NCBI RefSeq assembly: GCF_019393635.1
Contig: NC_057866.1
Coordinates: forward strand, 119,907,897-119,971,896
Length of the DNA stretch: 64,000 bases
Reading direction: 5' to 3'
Source of the DNA: Dromiciops gliroides
Lineage: Eukaryota; Chordata; Mammalia; Microbiotheria; Microbiotheriidae
Shown here: positions 1-11,258 of the stretch, piece after piece
How positions within the stretch are numbered: position 1 is the first letter of the stretch
How the letters are laid out: every line of letters begins with the position of its first letter
The notes under the pieces: generated by a model
Seen by the model: only the letters and a program-made list of their open reading frames with translations
What the model was told of the DNA's origin: nothing
Databases searched by the model: none
Made by a program: the position numbers and the translations under genes

Positions 1-94
1 GCAATGAATGTGGTAGTATATGTACTTCTATTTGGAAAACAAAACAAAAACCCTTTCCTTTCTTACCTAGCAAGTTGTAAGTAGAATATCTAAG

Positions 95-268
95 GTTTTT
101 TTTGTTTGGTTGGTTTGTTTGGTTTTTTTTTCCTTCAGGGCTATGAGGGTTAAGTGACTTGCCCAGGGTCACACAGCTACTAATGTCAAGTGTCTGTAGA
201 ATAATTTGAACTCAGGTCCTCCTGAATCCAGGAATGGTGCTTTATCCACTGTACCACCTACCTGCCCC
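95..268 (-). mobile_element. Marsupial tRNA-derived SINE
   Basis: Antisense copy. A T-rich tail (about 95-135) is followed by the complement of the CORE block (TTAAGTGACTTGCCCAGG), of the B-box region and of the head, ending at CTGCCCC. Several changes from other copies in the window suggest moderate age. The flanks AATATCTA (left) and AATATCTA (right) may be a short target-site duplication. Confidence 0.88.
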
Positions 269-377
269 CAAATATCTATTTTGATCAATTTGAATAATTC
301 ATCTTCATAACCCCCCCCAATGCATTTGCCTTTGATTTGAAAATCAGAACCACTTAGCTTGAGAGAGAGAGCTAGTC

Positions 378-510
378 AATTGATAAATAAATCAGTAAGC
401 ATTTATTAGCTATTTACCATGTGTTAGGCACTATGCTGACTATGATGATAGAAAGATAGAAGTTAAACAGACCTGCCCTCAATGATCTGACATTGTAAAA
501 GTTTCAGTTA
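378..510 (-). mobile_element. L2 3'-end fragment
   Basis: The text AAGCATTTATTAGC..GTGTTAGGCACTATGCTGA is the reverse complement of the L2 3' terminus (GTGCCTGGCACATAGTAGG..AATAAAT type). It is followed by the usual 'cctgccctcaatgatct' block. Short and decayed. Confidence 0.6.
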
Positions 511-1208
511 CTATCTAATCATTCCAAATAACACTTATGCACTTAGACAAGTTTGCCAAATGCTTTTAGATTTAACACTAGTGTAACCTGTACACTCACT
601 CCCAAATAATGCCAGTAAAAAAAAAAAAAACAGAGCAGTCTGACACATAAGAACAGTGATACTATTTTCCAGCCAAAGAGGGCAATTGGAATCACTTCCT
701 GATCTGGGTGAGAGAGGAGTGGAATCAGCAGGGAAGAGACAGTACTTCCAGCACCTTCAGTACCAGAGTCTTCAGTACCAGCAGCTTCTTCTGAGGCTCA
801 GCCTGCAGACTAGTGAGTGGGTTAGGTGGTTGGCTGGGGTGAAGTGGCTGCAGTCTCTGCTGGAGTTGGGGCGAAGTGCTCTGGTTCTGAACCAGTGGGC
901 CAAAATGGTGGCCCAGGGGGTGAGAGGCACAAGCATGCCAAGCTTCTGATCATAGAGAATCAGGTTTCAATCAGACATCTGCTTCTGGGCTGAGATGAGT
1001 AGGCAAAAAAAAAAAAAACCAGCACACAATAGACAGCTTCTTTGGGGGAGGGGTAGACCAGAATACAACCTCAGAAGAAGATAATAACAAAGTCAAAGCT
1101 CCAACATCCAATGCTTCCAAGAAAAATCTGAATTGGTTTCAGGAAATGGAAGTGCTGAAAAGGGACTTTGAAGAAAAAGTAGGAGAGGTAGAATGAGGAT
1201 TTAGAGAG

Positions 1209-1991
1209 ATGGAGGAAAGAATGGAAAGAAAAATGAGAGAAATACAAGAGAGTCATGAGAAAAAAGTCAACAGTTTGAAAAGGCAAATGGAAAAGGAGAT
1301 ACAAAAGCTCTCTGAAGAAAATAATTGCCTAAGAATTAGGATTCAACAAATGGAAGCTTGTGACTTTGTGAGAAACCAAGACACAGCAAAGCAAATCCAA
1401 TTGAATAAAAAATAGAGGGCAATATGAAATATCTCCTTGGAAAAACAGATGATGTGGAAAATAGATCTCAGACAGGTATTTTGAAAATCATTGAACTACC
1501 TAAAAGCCATGATCAAAAAAAGAGCCCAGACATCAGCTTCCAAGAAAATTATCAGGGAAAATTGATGTTATATTCTAGAAGCAGAAGGCAAAATAGAAAT
1601 TCAAAGAGTCCACTGATCACCTCCTGAAAGAGATCCCTAAAGAAAAACTGCCAGGAATATTATAGCCAAATTCCAGAGATCCCACGTGATGGAGAAAATA
1701 TTGCAAGCAGCTAGAATAAAGGAATTCAAATACTGTGGAGCTACAGTAAGGATAAAACAAGATGTAGCAGCATCTACAATAAAGGACTGTAGGGAATGGA
1801 ATATGATATTCCAGAAGAGAAAGGAACTGAGACTGCAGCCAAAAATTACATACCCAGTGAAATAAATCATAATCTTTCAGGGGCAAAAATGGGATTTAAA
1901 TGAAAATGAGGACTTTCAGGCATTTGTGATGAAAAGACCTGAACTGAACAGAAAATTTGACTTTCAAATACAAGACCCTAGAGAAGCATAA
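1209..1991 (+). pseudogene. L1/HAL1 ORF1 remnant
   Basis: A decayed L1 ORF1 (RNA-binding chaperone of L1 particles). From 1209 the frame reads a Glu/Lys-rich coiled coil (MEERMERKMREIQESHEKK) up to a stop at 1413-1415. The middle is best read in another frame (about 1424-1627). The first frame returns at 1689 with MEKILQAARIKEFKYCGATV, the conserved start of the ORF1 C-terminal domain, and ends with QDPREA at a TAA at 1989-1991. At least one internal stop and a frame change make it non-functional. It resembles the antisense ORF1 at 44.8-45.9 kb. Confidence 0.75.
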
Positions 1992-2176
1992 AAAGATAAA
2001 TAGGAAAAAGAAATCATGAGGGATATTAAAAGATTAAACTCTTTACATTCCTATGTGGGAATATAATACTTTGAACTCATAAGATCTTTCTCAGTATTAG
2101 AGCAGCTGAAAGGAATATACTTAGACAGAGGGCACAGATGTGAATTGAATATGAAGGGATGATATCTATGAAGCAT

Positions 2177-2307
2177 TTTTGTTTTGTTTATCCTTGTTTT
2201 TTGAGGGGCGGGAAGGGTGGGGTGGCTTATGTCTGGAGCCACATGTGGGCTTGTGGCCTCCTGGGTCTAGGACTGGTGCTTTGTCCACTGTGTCATCTAG
2301 CTGACCC
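2177..2307 (-). mobile_element. SINE fragment inside HAL1-like element
   Basis: The right part (2260-2307) reads CCTCCTGGGTCTAGGACTGGTGCTTTGTCCACTGTGTCATCTAGCTGACCC, the complement of the SINE head; shown here only as the match region. The left part is poorly conserved. It interrupts the 3' portion of the HAL1-like element and so is younger than it. Confidence 0.65.
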
Positions 2308-2984
2308 ATGATGACATCTTCAAAATGAAGTTAAGGGTTAAGAGGAATGCACTGGAAGAAAGGGAAAGGGAGAAGTGGATTGGGGAAAATTAGGTCACAT
2401 AAAAGAAACAAGAAAAAGCTTATGGAGTAAAGGTGAAGATGGGGAAGTAGCAGGGGAGTGAGTGAGCCTTACTCTCATCAGAATTTGCTCAAAGAGGGAA
2501 TAACATACACACTCAAGAGTGTATAGTAATATATCTTTCCGTGTGGGAAAGTGGGAGGGGAAGGGGATAAGGGTGGAGGGAAAGGCAATGGAAGAAAGGA
2601 CAGATTGGGAGAGGGTGCAGTAAAAAGCAAAACACTTTTGAGGCGGGAATTGGGTGAAGGAAGATAATAGAGTAAATATCAAGGGGAGCGAATAAAATGG
2701 ATGGAAATACTATCAGGACATATGAAAAATGCAAACCATCAACAGAGATAGAACTGGTGGTATCTGAATACAGATTGAAGAATAATTTTATTTGTTAGCT
2801 CCTCTTTCTAAAGGTATTTTGTCTATTTTCTTTCACAACCTGATTAATGAGAAGATGTCTTGCATAAGTGCACATGTATGACATATTGAATTGCTGGATT
2901 TCATAGGGAGGGATGAGGAGAGAGTGAAGAAGAAAATTTAGAACACAAAGTTTTAAAAAATCAATGTGAAAAGTAATGAGTACC

Positions 2985-3400
2985 AGGAGGAGTTGAGAGA
3001 AACATGAAAATACTTACATGAACTGATGCTGACCAAGAGGAGAAGAACCATAGCAACATTGTGTGATGAACAATGGTGATAGAATTGGCTCTCTTTAGTA
3101 ATGCAATGGTCCAAAATAATTTCAAAGAATAATAAAAAATGTTCTCAACATCCAGAAAAAAAAATATTGAACCATACTGTTTCTACTTTTGGACTGTTTT
3201 TTTCCTTCTTTCTTGAGGTTTTCCCCTTGTGCTCTGACTCTTCTTTCACAATATGCAGTAATATGTTTAATGGGATTGCATATATATAACCTATATTAGA
3301 TTGCTTTCTTTTGGGGGAGGAGGGAGGGAGGGATTTAGCACTAGTTACTTAATATATCTGTATTATTTTTCAAATTGCATGTCTATTAAAGAAACATCTA
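2985..3400 (+). mobile_element. L1 3'-terminal fragment
   Basis: The text from about 3010 (TTACATGAACTGATGCTGA) matches the last part of L1 ORF2 and the L1 3' UTR on the plus strand. It is followed by the purine tract GGGGGAGGAGGGAGGGAGGG near 3315. It adjoins the HAL1-like element and is either a separate 5'-truncated L1 or that element's distal 3' end. Confidence 0.6.
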
Positions 3401-3920
3401 TTTCAAATAGATATTACTATATATAATCCAGAAACTGGAAAATGTTGGTATACTCTAGGAAATACCTACATATCTTGGCAAATGTCTCCTTCAGATATAG
3501 CTGAATTTTAATTCATCATTTTGTTACAGCTGTTCTTAATGACAATTTATGTTCTGACCTCATTTTATTTACAAACTGAAGATTTTGAATGTTAGTACCC
3601 CTTCCAAAAATCATACTACTTGAAATCTCTAGGGAAAGGTTAGTACAATCAAAATGAATATATTACTTCACTGATTCACTGTATCTTTTTAGCTCTTGGC
3701 CTTTAAACGTCCCTAGGTGCTTCTTCAAGTAATGTGAAAAATATATTAGATCATAATACATATGAAATATTGGGGAAATGCCAAGTTTTTAATGTAAGTG
3801 AATGGAAAAATCTCACCATGAAAAGTGGAAATACTCTTTAAGATATAAAGACTAAATTTTAAAATATGCTTTGAAATGATTAGGAAATAAATTGACTATA
3901 TTAGTTACCACTTTAAAATG
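3401..3920. other. No feature seen
   Basis: AT-rich unique sequence with no recognisable coding or repeat text. Confidence 0.5.
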
Positions 3921-4053
3921 CTATTTCTTACTCTCTATTACAGTATGGGGGGGGGCTTTTTATTTGGCTAAGATCCATTACTTCATCCATGAATGGAACT
4001 ATTAGAAAGATCTAGGTTGAAACTCCTTACACACATGTGAGTTAGCTACTTTT
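3921..4053. repeat. Unclassified segment, copy 1 of a direct pair
   Basis: Resembles 8801-8945 in the same orientation. Shared landmarks are TCTCTATTACAGTAT, TTTATTTGGCTAAGATCCAT, ATGAATGGAAC, TATTAGAAAGATC and GTTAGCTACTTTT. By eye about four bases in five agree, with a few small indels. It matches no SINE, LINE or LTR I recognise. Confidence 0.6.
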
Positions 4054-4054
4054 C

Positions 4055-4195
4055 TGTAATTTATAGACTTAGAAAGACATGGTGGGACACTGAAAGATTA
4101 AGTGACATATCCATGAATATCAAGTAGGATGTATCACAGGAAGAAATTGAACCCAAGTCTTTGTGATTCTTAGGGTGGTTTTCTGACTAGTCTCT
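4055..4195 (-). mobile_element. MIR-type SINE
   Basis: Degraded antisense MIR/CORE block: AGATTAAGTGACATATCCATGA, then GAAATTGAACCCAAGTCTTTGTG. Very old, low identity. Confidence 0.55.
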
Positions 4196-5282
4196 GCTCA
4201 CTATTTTTTTTCTATTCTGAAGTCTTTTTTAAAAATGCTTTGCTTTATTTCTACTCTGTGAGCTTCTATTGCTACCTAATGAATCAAAGCCAAATTCATT
4301 CATCAGAACACTGTGATAAATGCTACTGGAAGTTAAAAGGAAATGTGCTCTGCCCTCAATTAATTCATATTTTAATAGTGAAAATATTTCTCTCTCATAC
4401 TCTCATTCTCACTCATTCTGTAGCTTTTCCACTTTTTCACTCTCACATTTCTCGCACACCTACTCTTTTTCTTTCTTGCTCACTGACAACTAATACACAG
4501 TCTCATACACATAGAGAGATACAATCACACTTGTATGTATATATATATATATGTATATATAAACAGACCATTTATACATACATATATACATACCCACATA
4601 GATATCTGTATATATGTGTGTGTTTTTATACCATACACACATATATCTGAACATTCAACTTTATTTCTATAAATATATGCATAAGCAATATAGAAATTTC
4701 CTCAACCAACAAGTAACCCATTTATGACTTAGTAGATGAATCCAAGAGAATTATTTTAGGAAAATACAGGTTAGATGGCATGTTTAGAGCATACAGGTAA
4801 TAAATGCCATGGGCAGGATGCCATCCTTTCAGTGTGTGTATAATTTATACCAGTAAAATAAAAACAAGAAGTATATACATATGAGCACATACATAGATTG
4901 GCAATTTCCTTTTTATTTTTGAAACTAAATCAGATATTAGCATACACAATAAAATATAGAATAGAGATAGAAAAATATTTAACAGCTGAAGGAAAATAAA
5001 TTTTAGACTATTTTAGCATATGTCCAATTGTAGGATTAGGTACTTTAACAACAAACAATACCACAGCTTTTATTTCATAATGCATTTCTTTATTCTTGTG
5101 AATTTCAGTCCTAATTATTTTCTTTGAAGGGAAAATCCATATAAACATTACAATTCTTGTGAAGAGAGAAAGAGAGAGAGAGAGAGAGAGCTTATAGGGA
5201 ACTCCTTTTGAGGAAACTCATATAGATCCTTCTCCTTCTTAGATTCTGATATTCTGTAACCTGATTATCAAATAGCTTCATT
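4196..5282. other. Gene-free; low-complexity tracts
   Basis: Holds a pyrimidine-rich tract (about 4385-4480), a TA/CA-rich tract (about 4530-4645) and a GA repeat at 5165-5191. The open frame across 4240-4650 is a by-product of these tracts. Nothing else recognised. Confidence 0.6.
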
Positions 5283-5526
5283 TTGTTGTTTAGTCATTTT
5301 TCAGTTGTTTCCAACTCTTCATGACCACATTTGGGATTTTCTTTGAAGAGACGTTGGAGTAATTCCAGCTCATTTTACAGATGATGAAACTGAAGGAAGA
5401 AGGATTAAATTACTTGCCCAGAATCAAACAGCTAGTAAGTGTCTGAGGCCAGATTTGAATTCAGAAAGATGAGTCTTCCTGACTCCAGACCTATCACTCT
5501 ATCCACTGAGCAATCCAAATGCCCTA
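5283..5526 (-). mobile_element. CORE-SINE (MAR1-like)
   Basis: Antisense copy. It starts with TTTGTTGTTTAGTC, then the 'ccaactcttcatgaccacattt' block, then ATTTTACAGATGATGAAACT (complement of the MIR-type CORE), and ends near the tRNA-like head (CACTCTATCCACTGAGCAA). About 240 bp, so close to full length. Confidence 0.82.
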
Positions 5527-5802
5527 AATAGCCTCATTTTCTACACCAATGTGTTTATTTTCCCTCACTTATTGGGGGAAAATGGCATAAAATTTCATAT
5601 CTTGGATATGATGAGAACTATATTTTAAGCACAATAAGCTATGTTAAAATATGTATGCTATTTAGTAAGTGTATTATGGTATATTATGTGGGATTCATCC
5701 TTGGGAAATTTGGGTTTCAATTTCCTTCCAAAAATTATAAATGTATTTTTTGTTAGCATAAATTTTGCATGTGTGTGTGTTTTTTTTTTAATTTTAAAAT
5801 GG

Positions 5803-6123
5803 ACTGGGCAGCCAGTTGGTGCAGTGGGCAAAGTACTGGCCCTGAATTTGGGAGGATCTGAGCTCAAATCTCACCTCAGAAACTAGATGTGTGACCCTGG
5901 GCAATTAACTTAACCCCAATTGCCTTAAACATCTGGGGCCATCTCCAGAAATCCTGATGTATATCTTGCCACTGAAACCCGATGGCTCTGGTAGAAAGAA
6001 TGAAGTTGGTGACTTTGAACAGCCCTTCCTAACTTAAATACAATTCAGTGTAAGTCATGACCACCTCTTGATGTCATGGTTCTCTCAGAGATCAAAGGGA
6101 CTAACAACAACAGCAACAACAAT
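5803..6123 (+). mobile_element. Long SINE with unusual 3' domain ending in (AAC)n
   Basis: The head GGGCAGCCAGTTGGTGCAGTGG, B box (GAGCTCAAATC) and CORE block GTGACCCTGGGCAATTAACTTAA are the common marsupial SINE. After TTGCCTT it carries about 190 bp more (CATCTGGGGCCATCTCCAG..GATGTCATGGTTCTC..) and ends in an AAC/CAACAA repeat rather than poly(A). A short tandem-repeat tail is typical of SINEs mobilised by RTE- or CR1-type LINEs; which LINE is an inference I cannot settle here. Confidence 0.75.
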
Positions 6124-6647
6124 ACTTAAAGTATATTCTTCTAAATATATCCAAGATCAACAATACTCTTGCCAAGTGTGATATTTCTCTTTATATGCTT
6201 TGAAGCTTTTGAATATCAAACTTCTTTGGAATAGTGGAATAGATTTCATTTTTAAACTTTTAGCTAATAATTTTGAAAACTTCAAGATGACACTCAACTT
6301 GAAAATGGCTTGTCTCCTAAAGGGTTTTCTTTTCCTGACATCTTAATCATAACTGCCATATTATCTACCATGTATATAGAATTGGTTTTCTATTCCCCTA
6401 GGGAAAGAAAGGAAACCGAGATCATATATCATGATTAAAGAGAAACAGCTCAGTAAAAAAAAGAAAACAAACAAAAAAACCTTAAATATATATGACAGTA
6501 AATCAAGAATTACACAGTACATCATCAAAGACACCATTTGGCTAATGGCCAAAGTTACTCAGTAAGAACAAGACTTCTGACAAAACTGACATCATGTGAA
6601 TAAAAAACTCCATATTTTACCTCCATCCCATTTTTAGCTATGTACTT
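6124..6647. other. No feature seen
   Basis: AT-rich sequence without recognisable genes or repeats. Confidence 0.45.
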
Positions 6648-6700
6648 CTTTTTTTTTTGTCAAGGCAATTGGGATTAAGTGACTTGCCCAGGGTCCCATA
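6648..6700 (-). mobile_element. SINE tail/CORE fragment
   Basis: A T-run followed by GGCAATTGGGATTAAGTGACTTGCCCAGGGTC. Only the 3' third of an antisense marsupial SINE is present. Confidence 0.75.
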
Positions 6701-7194
6701 TAATACATAAAGCACAACCAAGCATAAACCACCAAGATTACTACTGCTGATCCCATTGAAAATAAGAGAATACTCCTCAAATTCCTGTTAGATCTTTCTT
6801 TGACAGTCATAGGATTACTTAGATTTAGGTGACATCCATACTTTTCTATGTTAAGAAAATTAAATGCCTGGTGGGAATGCATTTCCTCTTAATGTATAAT
6901 ATGTACAGTAATGATCCTTTCCAAGTATATCAGTGAATTTGTGGTTTGAAAGACCTATGATGGAAAGTAAAACTCATGAAAAAAACAAACAAATAAGGAT
7001 GTGTCCCAGAAATTTAAAGCAGAGAGAGAAGCTCAGTCAATAAAACTGATTTCAAAACATATGTATCTTTACAAAAAAAAATAGATCAATTAATATTGAT
7101 CTAATTACATTGAATTATTCCCCAAAACTCTAACATTATCTTCACCCTGACAACCATCAATAACCCTAGGCATAGACATTGTTTTCCATATAAT
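6701..7194. other. No feature seen
   Basis: AT-rich sequence without recognisable genes or repeats. Confidence 0.45.
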
Positions 7195-7865
7195 TCATCA
7201 ATCAATAAGCACCACTATGCATATCATATTAGGTAAGGGAAACCAAATTTCCCTTTAGGATTTTAGATTTCTATTGGAGAAAGCAACATATGAACCTATA
7301 ATAAAAATATGTATGCAAAGGTAATTTGTATACAAGTTAATTTATGGAGGTGTAATGGGGTACAATAGTAACTGGAAGATCAAGTAGGGCCTCAAGTAGG
7401 TGATAGTGGTTCTGCTGAGCCTGAAGGGAAGTCATGACTTCTAAGACGTGGAGGTGAGGAATGAGTATATTCTAAGTATGATGAAAAATATGGAGAAAGA
7501 TACAGAAATGAGACATGAAATGTAATGTTTGAGTAACAGTAAAAAGTCCATCTTGTCAAGTCTATAGGTTCCTTAAGGAGAATAATGTGTAATCATTCTT
7601 AAAAGGTAGGTAGGAGCTATACTGTGATGTACAATAAAGTGCCCAATAGAGTATCTATATTTAATCAGTAGAGGCAGCAGGAAGGCAGTAGAACTTTTCT
7701 CAACACTAGAGTGATACAATCAGATCTGAGTCCAGAATAGAGCTTTGAAAGCATTGTGGATGATGGAGCAGAGAAGAGAGAGACTTGAGGCAACAGTGCC
7801 AAACAGAAGGCTATTGCAAAAGTTAAATGGAATGTTATGCCCAGAAATCTTACAGAATCATTCAT
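7195..7865 (-). mobile_element. L2 fossil
   Basis: Antisense L2 (CR1 clade). The L2 3' end lies at the left (ATCAATCAATAAGCACCA). Further right are GAGTGATACAATCAGATCTG and GAGACTTGAGGC..GGCTATTGCAAAAG, blocks also met in other L2 copies here. No open reading frame remains. Confidence 0.6.
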
Positions 7866-8104
7866 CTTGATGAAAAAAGAGGAGACTTTTTTTTTCTTTA
7901 TTCTCTTCTTAAAGTTTACCCCAATTTATATATCTCCTAGGGAATATAGGCAGATTCATATTAATCTGTTAAGGCTAAATTATCTGTAATGTTCAAGTTA
8001 GAAGTGGAAGGTTGCTTGTTTGTTTGGTTGGTTTTTTTGAGGAAGTTTTTTCAAATTATGAAAGCTAATGGCACAATCCCTAACCAAAAAAAAGTGATCA
8101 TAGT

Positions 8105-8180
8105 GTCACATACTTAGAGTTAGAAGGGATTTTAAAGGCCAAAAAGTCTAATCCTCACCGAATTTTACAAGCTGAGTGTT
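8105..8180 (-). mobile_element. MIR-type fragment
   Basis: ACTTAGAGTTAGAAGGGATTTTAAAGG..TTTTACAAGCTGAG follows the antisense outer MIR pattern ('agagttggaagggacctcagaggtcat..attttacagatgag'). Confidence 0.5.
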
Positions 8181-8398
8181 AGAACTCAAGATAATTGATT
8201 ATGAGGTAAGAGAAAATATAGGCTGTCTTCAGTGAGTTTAAACCACTATGGACATAATCAGATGTGATTACTGAACCACTGTTGGCAAATCTGCAAAATC
8301 TAAGAAAATGGTTAATATGGCTAAGAACTTTAGAGAAGAATGTGAATTCTTTGCACTTTAGGCTGGCAAGTTTAGCTTGATTCCTGACATAATTTTGG

Positions 8399-8495
8399 AG
8401 TATGTGTGTGTGTGTGTGTATGTGTACATGTATGTATGTATTTGCATGTATGTATATATGCATATATGCATTTTTATGTATATTTATTTTTATGT
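8399..8495. repeat. (GT)n / (TGTA)n microsatellite
   Basis: TGTGTGTGTGTGTGTGTA followed by imperfect TATG/TGTA units. The open frames on both strands here are by-products. Confidence 0.9.
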
Positions 8496-8800
8496 GAATT
8501 ATTTAAGTAAAAACTTAAAATATGGAAGTAGTCATCCCCAAATCATTATAAATTCTTCAAGAAAGTCACATCAAATTTTTCTCTCATCATAACTGGACCA
8601 AAATTACATAGGATCATATGTAATCATAATCAGAAGAGGACCTTCCTCTACCAATCCTCCAAAAAGAAGTCATTCTTTCTTTATGGCTTAGTTTTCAATA
8701 AAACATCTAGGTATTTTAAATACAGTTATCCAATCATATCTTACCCTTTGCACACTTATGTTTTTTAAAAAAATTCAAATATAGGAACCTTTTATGAAGA

Positions 8801-8945
8801 CTACATTTCATCCTCTCTATTACAGTATTGGGAAGGATTGGGGGCTTTTATTTGGCTAAGATCCATGATTTTATCAATGAATGGAACTAACTATTAGAAA
8901 GATCAAGGTTGAAATTCATTGCACAAATGAAAGTTAGCTACTTTT
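8801..8945. repeat. Unclassified segment, copy 2 of a direct pair
   Basis: Partner of 3921-4053, same orientation, about 4.9 kb away. It has an extra CTAA after GAATGGAA and a shorter G-run. Confidence 0.6.
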
Positions 8946-9984
8946 AAATAATAAGTGGGCATTTTATCAATCAAAATGGCAAGGGCCGAAACCCAACACT
9001 TCTGCATTTACAAAAAAACCAAAACATTTTTAGATGTTTAAAACTGTGCAAGATGATAAAACCATTTAAAATATCATTTATTATGTCTGAAAACTGTCTC
9101 TATTTCCTCCCCATTAAGATAAATCTTCATGCTTAGCTAGATTCATATCTCTATCTCAGGCTATATAAAATTTGAAAATATCAGGGGCGTGGATTAAAAG
9201 ACAAGAATATACACAGACAGAGAAATCAATATATGTACACTGGAATTTCTTCCATTTAAGAAGCATAGAGCTTTACATAAAACTGAATCCTCAAGTTTCC
9301 TTTTAGTAATAATTATAATTTATGAAACATTTGATGATAGACATACAATGAGAAAAATTTAAAGTAAAGCCTCCATTTTCCCATTGTAAATTTTGGCTCA
9401 AACCACAATAAACACAATAATTTATTTAAACTGACAAGAAATTATTGATTTAAAAGTATCTACCAGTTATTGCTTATCTGTGGTGAGAAAGAGGAAAGAT
9501 AGGACAAAGCTAAGCTCACCATCATTCTGTGTAGCTCCTTTTAGAGATTGTAAACTTAAATACTTCCCGAACCCACATCACTCTCCAGGACTTCTTATGA
9601 ACAATCTAGATACTACAAAAATCAAGGCAGGAAAAAAAGGAAAAAAAAAGAAAGCCTAGGACCCCTTAATCATTCCCTCTGTTCAAAACAAATGAAAACA
9701 AAATAAAACAAACAAAAACCAAGGCAGTGTTTTCCTTCAGGAATAAAAAAAAAACAACAACACACACACACATTCAATTACATGATGCATCACTTCTTAC
9801 TTAGTGAGAAAATTCAGAATGAGTGAACACTTGATTCCTGCAAGTAAAGATTTTAGATCCTGAAACAGTAGCAAAAATGAAATAAGGAAAAGAAAACTGG
9901 TTGATGAGATAAAGGACATTTTACACTGTTAGTGTATTTTGAGAGAAATGAACCTTCAAAAAAGAGAAGATTAGATAATATTTC
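8946..9984. other. No gene seen; A-rich stretch
   Basis: Mostly unique AT-rich DNA. About 9610-9775 is A-rich with a short ACAACAACACACACAC run. No coding signal. Confidence 0.5.
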
Positions 9985-10262
9985 TGTTTTATTGTCATCA
10001 ACAAACATTTATTTAGCATCTGCATATGTGCTATGCATTGGGCACTGTGTTATGTTCTGGGGATACACAAGGCAAAAATAACTTTTGTTCTCAAGGATTT
10101 CATGTTGGAATGAAGAGGACAACATTTCATGTATGTATACATGACTGCATATATACACATGTGTATAAATACATTAATATACATGCATACACTTTGGTGG
10201 GAAAAACTTAGTTAGAACAGAGGAGCCTTCTTACAGAAGGTAGCATTTTAACTGAGACTTGA
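9985..10262 (-). mobile_element. L2 3'-end fragment
   Basis: AACAAACATTTATTTAGCA..ATGCATTGGGCACTGTGTTATGTTCTGGGGATACA is the reverse complement of the L2 3' UTR. It contains a TA/CA-rich tract near 10125-10190 and sits just upstream of a second L2 piece in the same orientation. Confidence 0.7.
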
Positions 10263-10282
10263 ACGAAGCCAGCTAGCCCAAT

Positions 10283-11190
10283 CAGTCAATCCAAGAAACA
10301 TTTATTTAGCACTATGCTAAGACCTAGGGATGCAAAAAGAGGGTGGGAAATGGTTCCTTCCCTCAAAGATGTCACAATCTAATGGAGAGGTGGAGAGACA
10401 AGAAGCAAATATATTATGTACAAGTAAACTATATATAGGATAAAATTGGGGGAAAAAAAGTTCAACAGGCACTGGATATAAAAGGAGTTGAGAAAGGCTT
10501 CCCGTGGAAAATGAGATTTTAGTTGGAACTGAAAGGAAGCCAGGCAATCCATTAGGTGGAGATGAGGAAGGACAGCATTCTAGGAATGGAGGGCAGGCAA
10601 AAAATGCCTTGCTGGAGGCAACTAGGTGGCACAGTGGATACAGCACTGGCCCTGAATTCAGGAGGACCTGAGTTCAAATCCGGCCTCAGACTCTTGACAC
10701 TTGCTAGCTGCATGACCCTGGGCAAGTCACTTAACCCTCCTTGCCCTGAAAAAAAAGCCTGTAGTTGAGAGTTGGAATGTCTTGTTTGTGGAACAGCTAG
10801 GAGGCTACTGTCACTGCATTGAAGAATATACGTTGAGGAGTAAGGTATAAAAAAGAGTGGTAAGCCAGAAAGCAGAGTTGTGGAGGTAGAGTAGCACAGT
10901 AATGGGAAATATCAAGTGAAAATGAATTAACCCAGAGATAGGGGAACAAGAAAGACACCAGTGTCACTGGATCACAGAGAATGTAAGAAGCACAGAGGAA
11001 TAAGGTGTAAGGAGATTTGCAAGGTAGGAATGTACCAGGTTATCAAGGGTTTTAAAAACCAAACTTGCAATTTTATATTTGCTCCTGGAAGTGAGAGGAG
11101 GCCACATGGATTTATTGAATAGAGGAGCAACATATTTAGATTTGTACTTTAGTACTACTTTAGTAGTCAACACAATTCAGTAAACATGCA
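10283..11190 (-). mobile_element. L2 fossil split by a SINE
   Basis: Begins again with the L2 end block (AAGAAACATTTATTTAGCAC..CTAAGACCTAGGGATGCAAA). It continues through GGAAGCCAGGCAATCC, GAACAGCTAGGAGGC and CCAGGTTATCAAGGGTTT, the antisense order of L2 3' sequence. A SINE is inserted at 10607-10758. Confidence 0.7.
10607..10758 (+). mobile_element. Marsupial tRNA-derived SINE
   Basis: Sense copy: A-box-like TAGGTGGCACAGTGG, B box GAGTTCAAATCC, CORE block CCCTGGGCAAGTCACTTAACC, then CCCTG and an A tail at about 10750-10757. Well conserved, so younger than the L2 it interrupts. Confidence 0.92.
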
Positions 11191-11258
11191 TTAACTGTGT
11201 GCAGACTTAAGGTAGAAGCAAAGTTAAGAAAAGATAGGGCTCCTCCTTCTTGGAGCTT

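Larger units (their letters stand above)
600..2980 (+). mobile_element. HAL1-like, ORF1-bearing L1-derived element
   Basis: A plus-strand element with an L1-type 5' UTR (about 640-1010), a decayed ORF1 (1209-1991) and then directly about 1 kb of non-coding 3' sequence. That 3' part ends in a stretch like an L1 3' UTR (about 2868-2975). No endonuclease or reverse transcriptase lies between ORF1 and the 3' end. This is the layout of half-L1 (HAL1) elements, which rely on L1 machinery; a private ORF2 deletion in one L1 copy is the alternative. A SINE fragment (2177-2307) sits inside it. Ends are estimated from text similarity to other L1s in the window. Confidence 0.65.

Noticed and set aside
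656-949. 97-codon frame at the start of the HAL1-like element
   Set aside because: It lies in the L1-type 5' UTR and has no protein similarity that I know.
4240-4650. 136-codon frame
   Set aside because: Runs through CT-rich and TA/CA tracts with no domain or conserved motif.
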